In this document: positions 22,371-35,148 of the stretch, piece by piece
How the letters are laid out: each line of letters opens with the position of its first letter
Position numbering within the stretch: position 1 is the first letter of the stretch
Position numbers and translations under genes: made by a program
From: Takakia lepidozioides
Taxonomy: Eukaryota; Streptophyta; Takakiopsida; Takakiales; Takakiaceae
Reading direction: 5' to 3'
NCBI GenBank assembly: GCA_030704615.1
Contig: CM060731.1
Location: 69,790,756-69,854,755, forward strand
DNA: 64,000 nucleotides
The notes under the pieces: generated by a model
Told to the model about the DNA's origin: nothing
Seen by the model: only the letters and a program-made list of their open reading frames with translations
Database searches by the model: none

Positions 22371-23560
22371 GTTGTGCTCCCTGTCGCCCATCCTTGAGCA
22401 TGTTCATCATCACCAGTGCCTTTCCAAAAAAGCGGAAGAACTGGGCTTCTCTTGAAAGCTGGAAAGATTCAAAGGCGTTCTGTTATGGTCCAGAAGTTCA
22501 GACTCTCTTTTGAACTTGAATCTCTGCATTTGATTAAAGAATCTGTGGTAGAGATGTTAGAGAAAGCAGTCTTGTCAAGACACTTTTGATGTACAGAGCC
22601 TGGAGAGTTTTGGAAAGGAGCCTGGTCCAGTTCGCACTGTTTTCCAAATGGCTCTCAATTTGCTTATGCCATCACCAGGTGAATCATAGACAACCTAGCC
22701 TTAGTTCTTCATATTGCTCAGTGTGATACAAAGAGGACCATCTCAATTTGTACTCAAGAATGCTGTAATGAGTGAGAACCCCCAGGAATGTGATTTCTCA
22801 CATATAAGGTTTGATGAGGAAGAGACACAAACATGAGAAAGGATCAGTATCAATACTTTTTGTTGGGAATGGTTAGACAAACAGGAATACGAAAACAGCG
22901 TCTCTGTAACCACCTTGTCATCCACAAACTCAACATTCACAGATACTAATCATTCCTACACCGCTTTCATGGCTCATCTAACAATATCTGAGCTCAAATC
23001 AAGCTTATTTGAGCGTTTATAAATCAAGCTCCTCATGAAGATCAACTTGCTCTCAAATTGTATTACATGGCTTGGTAGTGGGACAGCCCCTGATCAGGTC
23101 AAATAGACCACTTCCAGTCAAAGGGGAAGACATAATATAAGGTCCAACATATGTGAACCAGCCAACTCATCAGATGTAAGAGATCTTTAGTTTTCGTGCG
23201 TCACCATTCAAGCAGCATAGCTAACCCTCCTTCCAAGTCACCCATAGGTGGGCAAACAGCAAACAATCACATTCTCAACCCAGATACTTACTTTTCTGAG
23301 ACTTGCATCTTCCTCCCTCCAAAAGACTCATTCCTGGCCGACTCTCTCTCCCCCTCTCTCATCATCCTAACATATTAGCCACTTTGCTGTCTAGTAGGAT
23401 GTGCATGCAGCCAGTGTCTTACTCAGCATCTGGTTAACATTTCCGGTGTCTGCGAGCATGGAATATCCACTGGAATTTCGTACCTTACAAATGGAAAACC
23501 CAGAACCAGCTCTGTAAGGGTCAGTATTTTAACATCTGTCCTCGGATCCAACAGAAGACA
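22371..23560. other. 3' flank between tRNA-Phe and GT77
   Basis: No gene is recognised. A local palindromic patch with TCAAATCAAGCTTATTTGA lies at about 22995. The right end should hold the 3' UTR of the GT77 gene, which ends at 23561 on the minus strand. Confidence 0.45.
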
Positions 23561-26500
23561 TCAGCCCCCTTTAACTGACAAGGGTGACAGTGCTGCCTCG
23601 TTGCCAGCATACCACAGCCCAAAATCAACAAACCGCTTCATCTTCTTCTCAAAGCCAGTGACATAGTTGTTGTGCACCATCACATGCTTGCCAGATGTCT
23701 GTGTGCGCCACGTCTCATTCCTGAAGTAAAGCCCACCTGACGGAAATGACACTTGTGGCAGCAGATAAACGTCCACCTGCAAGTCCAAAGCACTTTCAGT
23801 AAAATGGTCAAAGAAGGCAGTCATTGGGTACTGCCACTGGTTCAGTATATGAGGAAATCAAGAAGACGTGGGTTTGTATTTTGGGGGTGCCATTGTGTGT
23901 ACGTGGGAGAGAGAGAATGTAAGACGTTGTATGCTGTAGCCTTGTGGCCATAGACCCCGTGCCCAGTTTGGGCCAAACAAAAGGGAACAGACACCACCAT
24001 CGTGAGGGTCTCACTACGAGAGGGAGAGACAGACTGAGAGACCCAACAACTCAACTTTTACTCTAGCTGGTCGCAACCATTGTACATTGAGTAACAACTG
24101 CAATTTAGTTGTACAACAATATACAACCTCACTTGTGTTTTATTAGGAGGACAGATAAATGGAAGAGGTTGAAATGCATCAGATGATGAACAAACCTGGC
24201 CAGCTGTTCTGTTGAGAGCCCAATTGAACCCTGGCTGGTCATTGGACTTGGCGTGGGCTGACCATGGCAGATCCTGGAGCTCTTTAATCCATGTGCGCAG
24301 CAGTAGTTTCGCACCCTCAGTAGGCCTCATAAACAGCATGCAGCTGCAGATATAGCTGCGGCCTCTCTTACCTGGTGGCGGGAGTGAATGCGAGTGAGTC
24401 TCTGGTTTCACCTGCCAAATTTACAGAGCCGCAGTAAACAATCCTTACTCCTCCGGCATTTCCTGCTGCTTGTATTATGTGAGAGCCACCGAGTTTCCAC
24501 TCAAAGTCCACCTAATGCTTCACCTAGCATGAAAGCTGAAAGCAAAGTAAGATTAATCACCAGGATTTTGCTGCACCACAAGCTAGAGGCTATGTCAGCT
24601 GTAAATGGTTTAGGTCATGGACTTGTTAGTCACTACTCACGAATCTGGTGGGTGACCTTAGATCAGGTAGGGCCATGATTGAAGAGACTCCATACCCTCA
24701 AACTTTGCAATAGAAGCAAAGCCCTTGAAGGTTGGAAGTGGAGACAATTTGTTGGTGTCGCTGGAAGATCACATTTTGAAACAGTGTAGAACATATATCC
24801 TAAACTATGGTGACTAACAATGTGAGAATATACATAGAACATGGCCCATCCACATACAAAAGAAAGACATCTCTGAACAAATGTCGACTTGAAGCAAGGT
24901 TATTCTACCACACACATAGAAAAGATGCCGGGTTTACTGCAGCAAGGTCGTCAGTGAAGTAGACATCGTGGCTGCCCACGAAGAGAGGGAAGGGATCAGC
25001 TTGCCACACCATGTCGACATCATTGTACAGAACAGTGTAGCCTAGCTCCAAGATTTCCAGCAGGTAGCGAGGCCTACGCGATGTGAAGTTGAAGAAGCCC
25101 TGAAGCGAGAGGGGGGCCACCATCCTTATTAGCTCATATTTAGATAGAGGGCCAAAATGGTGAAACTTGGAGAGAGATGAAACACACTTATTGCCTGAGT
25201 GCTCCCAGTGTGACAACCTTGTGAGAATAAAGAGAGGAAGAGAGATAATTGCTCGTTTAGAGAGAGAGAGAGAGTCTTTAGCTAGCAGAAATGCCTATAA
25301 GACTGCAACTAACCTCCACATGAACCTGTGGCTGAAGCTCTACCAAGTTGAAATGCTGTCAACAATTACACATTGTGAAGCAATCGAATGGATGGTTGAA
25401 TACATAGCTTCTATGCATTCTCCACCCTCTAGATGACGTACCTGCTCACCTGAGAGCCAAATCGCAGGGTCGGCATGTTGGGCAGAGCAGGTGGCACCAA
25501 AACTGCATGGCCTGGCCAAAGCTCATTCACAAAATCAAGGGTTGCATAGTCTTCAGCAATAACCAGAGCTGTTTGGTGTCGGGCTTGCTTGGCAAGGCTG
25601 ATGAGCCAGTTGTTGAGGAATGCCAAGTATGGTTGGCTCACTGTGCACACTATCACCATCCTATTTTGTGCAACCGCCTGCTTCCAGAAAACTTAAAGGT
25701 TTAAGGCTTGTTTCAAGTTTCAACATGATTCATTCCCAAAGGTTTTGCCATTGGCGAAGACAACATTTGATGATCAGAATCCAATACCAATTATGCTCCT
25801 CACAGCTCATGCGACACTTCAGATGTGAATCAGTATACCCCAGTCCTATTCCCTTGAAATTATGCTACCAAAACATACACAGACATTTTGCATGTGGAAT
25901 ACATTGACCTGGTATTCCAGGTCAAAAAAGGGAAAGAAACTACGCCAGTCACCCAGAGTGCACCTACTGGGCCAGCCAGATACCAGGCCATTTATCATCA
26001 AGTTGACCCAGAGCCTCTGAGAACCCAATTGACCGAGGCTACGACTGTCCCCACAGCTGGGTGGATCATGTAGCATGGGAAAAAGTGGAAGCCATGTCTT
26101 GACTTACCAACAGAAGTAAATCCCTCTAGGATCAAGCCCGAAATATTGGATGTGTTCCAGCGCCAGAGTCTCAAGGACAGCGTATTACCCATACAGTCTA
26201 TTGCTCCGGGTTTGGCAGTTATTGTTCATCTTTGGGAAAGCTCATCGCTTGGTCATGGTGTTCTGTGCCAAAAACTTATAGCATGACTAGCAGGCACGAT
26301 TTGCGGCTGGAACCTCGTTCCAGCTCTGTGGACAATGAACGACTAACAAAAACTAGACAAGGCAGTTCAGCTTGAGACAAACGTTTAACATGGTACCACG
26401 AGGTTGAGAGAACACATACGGGTTTAACATATGAATGAGCGTAAGAATTAAGATCTCAAGAGATCAATACAGAGCATTCATGTTATTCACAAAAATTGTG

Positions 26501-27052
26501 AGAGAATCCAATACACGTGACAAACCACACGAGTGTTTAGTACAAAAGATTTACACCAAAGTTACTCAGAAATTTGATGAGAATTCTTCTGAGAGAACTC
26601 GCACAAAGATTGAAAGGTCTGATCTAGATAAACTCTTAAAGAAAAGAAATCAAGACAAGAGTCAGAGATCGAGAGAAAATCCACACAGTATTACGATTTC
26701 AAAACACGCAACACTACGGGATTGAGAAATGCATGGAAGGGAGAACAACCTCCACAGCCTGCTGCAGGGTGTAGCTCCGCCACTGCTGTTTGTTGAACCC
26801 CTTCTCAAACAATGGCGGATGTGAGTGGGAAAACACATGACGTGAGAGGTCCAAGAGCGGCAGCATCAACCCCGCTGTTAAAACGAGCGCCAGCAGAATC
26901 CCGAGTGCCCGCACACTGGGGAAAGAGGGCAGCCGCAGCGATGTCCTGGGCTGAAGAGATGCAGATAGCTTTGCCAGGGCAGCTGCAGCTGTGTGCGAGG
27001 GGTTGTCATGGAGTTGCACGGCTGCGTGCGCTCCAGCAGACGATCTCGGCAT
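23561..27052 (-). CDS. GT77 RGXT-like alpha-1,3-xylosyltransferase
   Basis: Golgi type II enzyme. RGXT/MGP4 proteins transfer xylose from UDP-xylose onto fucose of rhamnogalacturonan II, a pectin. Exons: 26750-27052, 25450-25677, 24938-25099, 24196-24411, 23561-23776, all phase 0, 374 aa. A short cytosolic tail precedes one membrane anchor at about residues 48-67 (ALGILLALVLTAGLMLPLL). The catalytic domain shows VIVCTVSQPYLAFLNNWL, ALVIAEDYATLDFVNELWPG, FFNFTSRRPRYLLEILELGY, the metal-binding DVD in YNDVDMVW (204-206), YICSCMLFMRPTEGAKLLL, NDQPGFNWALN and VMVHNNYVTGFEKKMKRF. The length matches the family (about 360). The start is the ATG at 27052; the codon 33 bases upstream is GTG. Intron 4 carries a LINE-tail-like repeat. 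The gene is head-to-head with the CCA enzyme. Acceptor specificity is inferred from family only. Confidence 0.88.
23915..23977 (-). repeat. Dispersed LINE-tail-like repeat, copy 3, in a GT77 intron
   Basis: On the minus strand: CCCAAACTGGGCACGGGGTC, then TATGGCCACAAGGCTACAGC, then an ACGTCTTACATTC end, matching the tails at 3.7, 18.4 and 53.5 kb. It sits in the intron 23777-24195, in the same orientation as the gene. Confidence 0.5.
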
Positions 27053-27337
27053 TGTGATCTCTTGGAAGGGCAGACCCAGGATCACATTCCACAGTTATTT
27101 GCAAATCCTAGCGCCTCTGGCACTTTCGACTCCCGAAACAGTATGTCTCGAACAACGAGGCCAATTCAAGTGTTGGGAATCCAGCGAATGCATTCAACGA
27201 ATCGAGAGAAAGCAAGCGCCCAAAGCTGTCGAATATACACAGATATACTCATACTCTGTAAGTAACATATTCTTGATCCTTACGAGAATGATACGTATAT
27301 AACTGGAGGGTTCAAAAGAGAGGAGCCGCGGTTGGTC
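27053..27337. promoter_or_regulatory. Short bidirectional promoter region, GT77 / CCA enzyme
   Basis: Only 285 bases separate the two start codons of genes that diverge. Both 5' UTRs and both core promoters must fit here or overlap coding sequence. I see no consensus TATA box in proper place for either gene, so a broad shared promoter is likely (inference). Confidence 0.55.
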
Positions 27338-30300
27338 ATGGCCCAATTTCTGTCTGTCTCGCGAGACCTCTGCGCGCTGCGAGCGCTGCCAGCGTCCTGG
27401 CGCATCCAACGTCGCGTGCTGCCCAGAGAAATTCTTGGCAAGAGTGTGAAGAGAGTGGTGGGTTCTCAACCCATCTCGGCTGTAGCTTATCCCATCTCTC
27501 GGATTTTCCTTCTGCGCAGCACCCGGGGAGTACCAAGCTCTTGTTGCCGTAGGGAGGTGCGGTGTAGCGCCACGATGGTGGTGAAGGAAACCGTGGTGCT
27601 GACGGAGGAGGAGGAGCGCATCTTTGAGACTCTGAGGGGCACGCTCCAGCATTTTGGTCTGGATACTCAGCTGCGCGTGGCAGGGGGCTGGGTCCGCGAC
27701 AAGGTCGGTCTTCCTGTGTTGATCATGTGTTGATTGACAGATTGAACCTAATCCTGGTTTGTAGTGTGGTCCCTAGGAAGACTTCGCATCCAGGCTCTCC
27801 TTCCCTGCAGAGGGGGTGTGTCTTGGTATAGAGGGCCTTTCCTCTTTGCCAATTGCTGTGCTTAAACTGACATCAACTTTTGGTTTTTGAGTGGGATGTT
27901 GTGCAGCTTCTAGGGAAGGATTCTCATGACATTGACATAGCCCTTGACAATTTGCTCGGTCGGCAGTTTGGAGAGAAAGTGAATGAGTATTTGGGTAGCA
28001 TCGGGGAAGACACACACAAAGTTGGTGTCATCGCAAGGTACAATTATCAGCTTATTTTTCCTATTTGGTTCTGGTTGCTACTGAAGGTTACTTGCGATAA
28101 TTGAATGCTTTCTGACTGATCTCAAGAGCAGCATAGAGTATGGTGAATTGGCTCATACTCTGGCGCGGTTGGTTAATCACTTTTGCAGCAATCCAGAGCA
28201 ATCGAAACATCTTGAGACGGCCACAATGCGTGTGAGAGGCGTTTGGGTTGACTTTGTTAATTTACGAGCCGAGACATATTCCCAGAGCAGTCGCATCCCA
28301 ACTATGGTAAGAGTCTCGGTCTTAACCAAGAGTCTGGATTGTTGTCGTTTAATTCCGTTGGGCAAAGCCACTGTGGGTATGCTTATTGTTCATTCAAGTG
28401 ATGGGAGACTCAGATGAATTGAGCGGGCATTGGAATTTGGCAGGAGTTTGGAACAGCAAAGCAAGATGCATTGCGCCGGGATTTGACTATAAACAGGTAT
28501 GCTACTTTTCTGGAAATTGGGAGTTAATATCTTGAAGCGTTCTATGTTCATGAAGCAGCAGAGTTTCCCTTCAGTTACAATGTTGGGTACTAAAAAGTTG
28601 GGGCCATTGTTTGGCAGCCTGTTCTACAACATCAACACTTGCCTTGTGGAGGACTTAACAGGGCAAGGTAAGAGCACATGCCTCTCATGCTCTGGACATT
28701 CATGTGCAAAAGGTTTTTGCACTAGTTGGGCCACTCTCTTGTTCGTCAATGAGAGTTGGGCAATGGTGGGTGAGGACATTTGAAGTTCTTTGCGGTGATA
28801 GTGTATATGGGTCACTGCTTTCAAAGGGCGATACTACTGCCAGCTTTTGATAGCTAAGCATCCATTCCTCTTGCAGTTGCAAGTCTGACAGCTTTTCAAT
28901 GTCACCGTGCAACCAGTTGTAATTCAGTGATTTTGATGAATAGCAGTAGCCAGCATAATCTTTTCAATGTTGCACTGACCTGTGTCTGGGAGCATTCACT
29001 AAGCCTGTCATAGTCGCTGGAGTAATCATGTGTTATATCAGTATTTGGGGTCTGACAATGACAGGTACTGTTTGGTACACCCTTTATCTATGGTTGGGTT
29101 GGGAAATCAGGGATACCAGATCTGAAGGCGGGAACCATTCGGACCCCCTTGCCCCCCAAAGAGACTTTTCTGGATGATCCATTGCGTGTTCTACGCTCTG
29201 TACGCTTTGGTGAACTTCTGACCAAGCCAGATGACCTTTTTGTTCTCCAAGCATGCCTGGTCTAGGGGTGTGAACTGTGGATGGAGAGTGAGATGTGGGT
29301 TGTCATTCTGGACTTTTCCACTGGTGTTCTGTACTAGTTGGGAAACTTGTCGTCATTCTTTGTTTAGAAGATTGTATTTCTAGCTGGTAGGGGGTGCATG
29401 GGGTGTGCATTTGGCAGATTAGTGAGGGTCGGTTGATCATGTAGCTCGTGTTTAGCCTTTGTTGTTACATGTGTGTTTGTCCTCAGGGGCTCGGTTTGGA
29501 TTTGAGCTGGACGAAGAGCTGAAGCAGGCAGCAGCATGTGAAGAAGTTCAGGCGGCACTGGCTACCAAAGTCAGTCGTGAACGTATCGGCCACGAGGTGA
29601 ATGCCTATGCTAGTTTCTTATGCATACTATTGGTGTTTGCTGTTTGTTGAATCTTATGGTTACTCAGGAAGGAGTACATTGTGCTTTGCTTGCAGCCAAA
29701 GGTCAACTTAATCTGGTCAGGTGATGTGCATAGATTCATCCGTTCCATTGATGTCGGCTCTGTGCTTCAGACAGTTCTCTGTGGATATGCTCTTTGGGAG
29801 CACTTGCATGACTGAATGGTGATAGGCCTCTACTCTTAGCACTGGTTGGCCAATTAAGGGCAAGTTGTCTGTGGGATGCAGATCGAGCTCATGCTGATGG
29901 ATAAGCATCCTGTCAAGGCCATGTGCATTTTGGAGCAGCTGCAGCTTTTCCCAATCATTTTCACAAATGATCTCAAAACAGATTTGCCACTTACTCACGA
30001 CCATTGGAGGTTTGTGTGCTATCTTTTGGCCATTTGTATATTCTACAAGAACATGTGCTGTGGTTCTTCCTTTGTGTAGACTCGTGTGTTTGAGGCAATC
30101 TGCTTGACAAAAGGCCTTTATGGTGAGTGTGCACAGGGTTTGTGTGGAGCATATGCAAGCAGCCGCTGAAGTTTTGGCACGATTTGAGGGTACCTCGGCT
30201 GATGGCTCTCCAAGGCTGACGGTATCATTGATATCAGCGATCTTAGCACTTATTAAAAGATAGTAGGCGGCAAATGATTTACATGCACAGTATTTCTAAC

Positions 30301-32665
30301 ACATGTTTGCTAAGTCTGTGCCTTAGGAGTGTATGTCTTGTGATGTTTGATCCTTTGTGATTACGTGGGCTAGTTAAATTTAACAGCTCTAACATCTGCC
30401 GTATCTGACACGTTGCTGCATTTGGGAGAATGCAGGCAGATCAAAAGAAGCTGTGTTTCCTGAGTGCCTTGCTTGTGCCCCTTCGTCATGTCACCTCTCC
30501 TGATCGGAAAGGCAAACGGGTCTGCACTCATCTCCAATTTTCGTCCTTTGTTAATAATGGATGAGGGTGTATGAATCCTACGCTTCTATTGTTACATCTG
30601 TCAGGATGCCTATCTCTACCTCATCTTTTGCATTTCCTTCAAGCAATCACTTATACATTTACAAAGCATCAGATTCCAGTTCCCTCAGTATGTTCTATAT
30701 ATATATTCCTCTCTTGCGTCCTAGGGTCTTATGGTTCTTTCAATTCTATTTGAAGAGTGTGTGTGGGTTGCCCAGACTAGACTAGTTATAACTGAAGCCT
30801 GTAAGTCAAGTTTTTCCTTTTGCATATTTTGGAAATGTTGGCATGAACTCAGTTTGTGTAGAACCTCAAGTGTCGCGAGTGTTGTAACTTGCAGATTGCT
30901 GTCTCAGAGACCATCATTAAGATATCCCTCAAGCTCAAGTCAGATGATGCGAAGAAGGTACGTTTAATGTTGCCTTTAGGTTTTCATCTCTGAGGAGACC
31001 TGTGAATCTGATTTTGGTGGTACAATCTCTACAGCATGCTGTATTTTAGATCTCCAGCAGTATCTGGATGGGTTTGTCCCTGTACAGTGATTAGAGTTTT
31101 CCATGGATGTCATCACAGGTGTTGCTGCTTCATACAGCAGCTGAACAATTTGTAGAAGTGGCAAATCTTTTTCTTGGTGAGCAAACTGATAGCCAAGATG
31201 ATGGAAGGGGCACGGAGGGAGGAAGGGAAGACTTGACACTTTCCTTGAATGCAAAGAAGAGGGTGAAAGCAGGTTGTCCTTCTATAAACTTTGTCAAATG
31301 TTTGTGTCACAGAATGGATGGACATGGTCAGCATCAGTGTTTGGTGACCTACATTTCACAAAGCAGAGGATCTGAAAGGATTGTCTCTTTGAATGTTTCC
31401 TTGTGTGTAGGTACAAGCGTCCTTGGGATGTATATCTGGGGTTCTTGCAAATCTGAAGCAGTTTCTTTTGTCTAGTTGTGTGGTGTCAAAGGGCTATCCT
31501 GGTTATGATCCAAAGAACATCAGCTGTAGTACCCGTTTCAGACGATGTTCATTATGATCCTAGACTTGAAAAGGTGCTCTGAAATATTATATAACCTTTT
31601 TCATCTGAGTCAAACATGTCAACATTATCTGATGATAGAGCTGTGGACAGGGTTGTGTTTAAGCGCAGTCGAGGGGCTGTGGCGCACAGCGTTGGTTCTT
31701 TCATCCCTTCTTCAGTCACCAACTCCTGCAACTGTTCAGAATGGGCTTTCAAGCTCCAAAATTCCAGCAGCATTGGATAACCAGACAAGTTCTGCTGAGA
31801 GGGCTGAGCGGTGTCTTGTTGTGGAGGATGGCATAGTTAGACTAGGTGAATATCTCATATATACTTGACCTCAACTCTGGGGTTCAGTGACTGCAGTGTT
31901 GTGTCAACTGACATGTGAGCAGAATGTTACCTCTTGGACTTGCAAGTTGCGAAATTGGGGCTCTTCATGGATGTCTTGGGGCTCAGACTTTATTCAGGTT
32001 GCACAGTGGGGTGAGAGCATGCGAGATAGCAGTACATTAAAGTCCCTTCTTCAGTGCTGGACCCTGATTCTAAATAAACAGAAAACCTCTGTTGTTTTGA
32101 CAACACAAGCTTCATGAATGCAATTTGAAAGGTGGCAGGAAACATGGTGAAGAAGATTCATTTGGTTTTTCCTTCAAAATATATTGAACCCTTCTTTTAG
32201 GTAATGTGGTCTTTTCAAATTGTGTTGTCGGCTGGAGGAAGGACGAAGGGTGGATCTGTGAAATAAGGAGTCCAATAGTCTGTGCCTCCTCTCCATGATA
32301 TCTGATCTAAGTGAAGGTGCAGGGTCGTTTATCACATGCTGTTGATTATGTTTTGCAGGGCTGGAGGATGTGTGGACTCGGAAGCCTATGGTGAATGGGA
32401 ATGAAGTCATGAAGCTTCTTGGGCTCAAAAATGGGAACTCGCAAATGAGAGAATGGGTACGTCCCTAATGTGAGAAATTACCATTACAGCAACATTGCAC
32501 AACACCTCCAGTCTTCTATCGTTACGTCTGTAAACTCTGGTTTGGTGATCCATGCTGCAGATGGATCGACTGAAGAAGTGGGAGCTGGCACATCCAGAAG
32601 GGACAAAGGAGGAGTGCTTGGATTGGTTCCACCAGGAGAATGTCAAACGCTTGAGGGTTGAGTAA
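27338..32665 (+). CDS. CCA-adding enzyme (tRNA nucleotidyltransferase)
   Basis: Adds or repairs the 3' CCA of tRNAs using CTP and ATP. Exons: 27338-27703, 27907-28037, 28189-28306, 28444-28496, 28618-28667, 29111-29209, 29487-29596, 29882-30009, 30137-30221, 30436-30519, 30895-30957, 31119-31176, 31669-31845, 32359-32456, 32561-32665; phases agree, about 574 aa. Class II motifs: A, GGWVRD (116-121) with DID (130-132); B, WVDFVNLRAE; C, RRDLTIN; D, DDPLRVLRSVRFG; E, SRERIGHEIELM. The C-terminal part shows plant-type KPMVNGNEVM and ELAHPEGTKEECLDW. The first 79 residues are Arg/Ser/Ala-rich with few acids, like an organelle presequence. A second in-frame ATG (27575, Met80) would give a cytosolic form. 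Limits of exon 31119-31176 and a possible small exon after it are uncertain. Confidence 0.9.
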
Positions 32666-35148
32666 TGGCTCTCCTCTGGGCTGGGCATCTGTGTAACCCT
32701 GAAATGCCTTCATGACATCCATGGGTTACACATTCAGGAGGTCAGGTTTCTTCTTCTTTGGTTAATCTGAATATATTTGCTTTGGCTCTAGTGCTCATCT
32801 GTTCCTTTGTCAGCCTAGTATCTGTTGGACAGAGAAAACATGCTAGTTTTCCCTTCTGTTATTTGTTTGCAGAAGAACAAACCCCTCGTTGCCAAGGGTT
32901 TGTGACATAAATTGGGTCACATCTAGCGATGCAGGGTGCACTTGTATTCGGGGGAAAGTTTGAGATAAGGAAGACTGGAAACCTTGCCTGACAAGCCACA
33001 TTCCTACTGTATGTGCTGCAGGATTCCCGTGAAGAAGAATGTGACTGATGGATGAGGAAACTGAAGCTGAGAGTCAATTTTGAGGGGCTTAGTCCCATTT
33101 ACCGCAACAAAAGAGAGGTTGCACATATGAAGCAGGCATTAGCAAATTGTAGAGGCCCTTGTTGGTTGGATGAGTGGCTGTAAACCATGTAATTGTGAGC
33201 TGTTTCACAAAATAATACTCCCTTGCCAAAGGTCAACGGGGATTTAAAGTGAAATATTCCGCAGGTTGGGGTTGGGGTCTTGTATGGTGTCCACCATTTG
33301 GTTGCTGGAATCCCGGTGGATTTGGTGGTGGTGTTTGGTGGGCATCATGGGCCTTCGTTATTGTTGAACCTGGTGGCCTCTCCTGCTGCTGGAGCCTTTG
33401 CCTCATCAGGACGACTCGTGGTCTTCTGCCTGTCCACTCGCGCCCTAAGAAACACGGCTTATGGCCCTGCCCTCTGGACTTCCTGGCTCACCCGATGGCT
33501 TGACACCAACTCGCCACTATACCGAGGAAATAAAAGGAACCCACCACCCTTCTTGCTCTCAACTTCGCAGCAGATGCTTCAGATTATGCTTGAACATGCT
33601 TGATGCTGAACTTGACCGATCTATGGCTATGGGCGTTTGTGAGAAGAGAAAGACGAGTGGTCATTAAGAAACAGCCCTGCCCTGGCACAAGCGACCTTGG
33701 GTTCTATTTTCCTTCAATTCATACCCATCCATCCAAATCCTTGGACTTCGAGCTTCCTCTTCGGAGTCCGACTCATGCATTTTATGTGAAATCTCACAGG
33801 CATAGTTTTGTAGAATAACTTTCAGAACTGATTGTGTCAAGAGTGTTCAAACATTCTCTGGTTACAAAGAGAATGTTTGAACACGTGGAAAGCAAATTGG
33901 AAGCAAATTCAAAATGCTCCACTCAGGCATACTTGAGCCCCTAGGAGGTCATGGCATCCATGTAGCCAGCTACCTATTTCAAGGTAGGCATGACGACTTA
34001 CAGTAGGTATGTTCTTCTCAACAGGATCAACAAATGGCAAGGCTGCACTGGTGATCAGATCCTAACATCATGATTTGAAAGGAACACAACAAAGTGTTTA
34101 CTCTCTACACCATTCCACACCAAGCATGAGGCAGCCTGACGGCTTCCCCCTTCTTTCCTTTTCACGGTCCGAGTATGTCTACCCTCTGAAGCAAGTGCAG
34201 GCGCTTCACCTGGTCCCATGATGCAAACCTGCCAACCAATAGATTACGAAGCCCAAAATTGCGTGCCCCTTAGGGGGACCTGCATAATGAAACAGACGTG
34301 TCCTCGACGAAGGCTGGCTCTCAAAAACTGGATAAACTAACCTCCGAATGTCCAGTTCCAGAAATTGGCAAGAAATTTCGTTATCATATGTAGCATCAGA
34401 AAGGTGATGCAAGTATTCACCCCTAACAAAGACACAGAAGGCCACAGCTTTTAGTATAGTTTTGGCGAGCTTTGCGAACTGGGTGACAAGACTTGACAGT
34501 CAACTCAAATAGGGCATCTCTTATTCCTGAAAATTACAATCAGAAACAGATCATCCTCACCTCACACATTTGATGCTGGCCATGTAGTACAGATGTGCAG
34601 CCTCCCTTACTCCAGGTTTATTATGTAGAGGTTTAGCTTGAACTTCATCTCAGGGCCTGGCATGGGAAGGCACTTTGGATCCCAAGGTCAAAGTTGTTCA
34701 GATCCAAGCCTAGCAATCAAGCTCTTCTTTTCACTAATGTCCACCAAGTGTTTCAAGTGAAAAGTGTCCAGGATGAACTCCCATAACAAGGAACAATAGG
34801 GAACGCTCCACAACTTTAGGGCTTGATTCAATCTGACAAGGCTTCTGGAAAGGTGGGGAAGGAGGAAACTAGTTACCCAGAGTGTCTGCAGGATAATGTG
34901 ATAGACTCAATGTTGTGAGACTTTCTATAAATACACAGAGGTCACTATTATCCGAACAAACCTCATTCGCAGTAATCCATCTGGTGTTCCTCCAAGGCAA
35001 AACAAGTTGAAGGATACTGCCCAGCAATGAGCATTTCAGAGATGCCAAAAACGCTACACTCAGTGGCATGCACCTTAATGATACGAAGTTTTCCCTATTA
35101 ATGAGTCTCGAACGGGTACAATCCTGATCAGAAAGCATCAGGGCAGTC
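32666..35148. other. Region between CCA enzyme and eL19, nothing firm
   Basis: The left part should be the 3' UTR of the CCA gene and the right part the 3' UTR of the eL19 gene. Plus-strand frames at 33249-33603 are Gly/Leu/Trp-rich and overlap in two frames. A minus frame at 34206-34445 (contains FLELDIRRLVYPVFESQP) is open for about 79 codons without any motif I recognise. A perfect hairpin lies at 33843-33884. Confidence 0.4.
33843..33884. repeat. Perfect 17-bp inverted repeat with 8-base loop
   Basis: GTGTTCAAACATTCTCT at 33843-33859 is followed, after 8 bases, by its exact reverse complement at 33868-33884. It is intergenic. It is too short for a typical plant miRNA precursor; a foldback relic or transcript-end structure is possible. 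Confidence 0.7.

Noticed and set aside
26001-26200. Extra coding exon in the long first intron of GT77
   Set aside because: The frame is open, but the flanking exons already join in frame at QAVE|AVAQN and the sequence has no GT77 motif.
33249-33603. Overlapping Gly/Trp- and Leu/Ala-rich plus frames
   Set aside because: Two frames are open over the same bases, no splice-consistent extension and no family likeness.
33843-33884. miRNA precursor
   Set aside because: A 17-bp stem with an 8-base loop is too short for a plant miRNA foldback.
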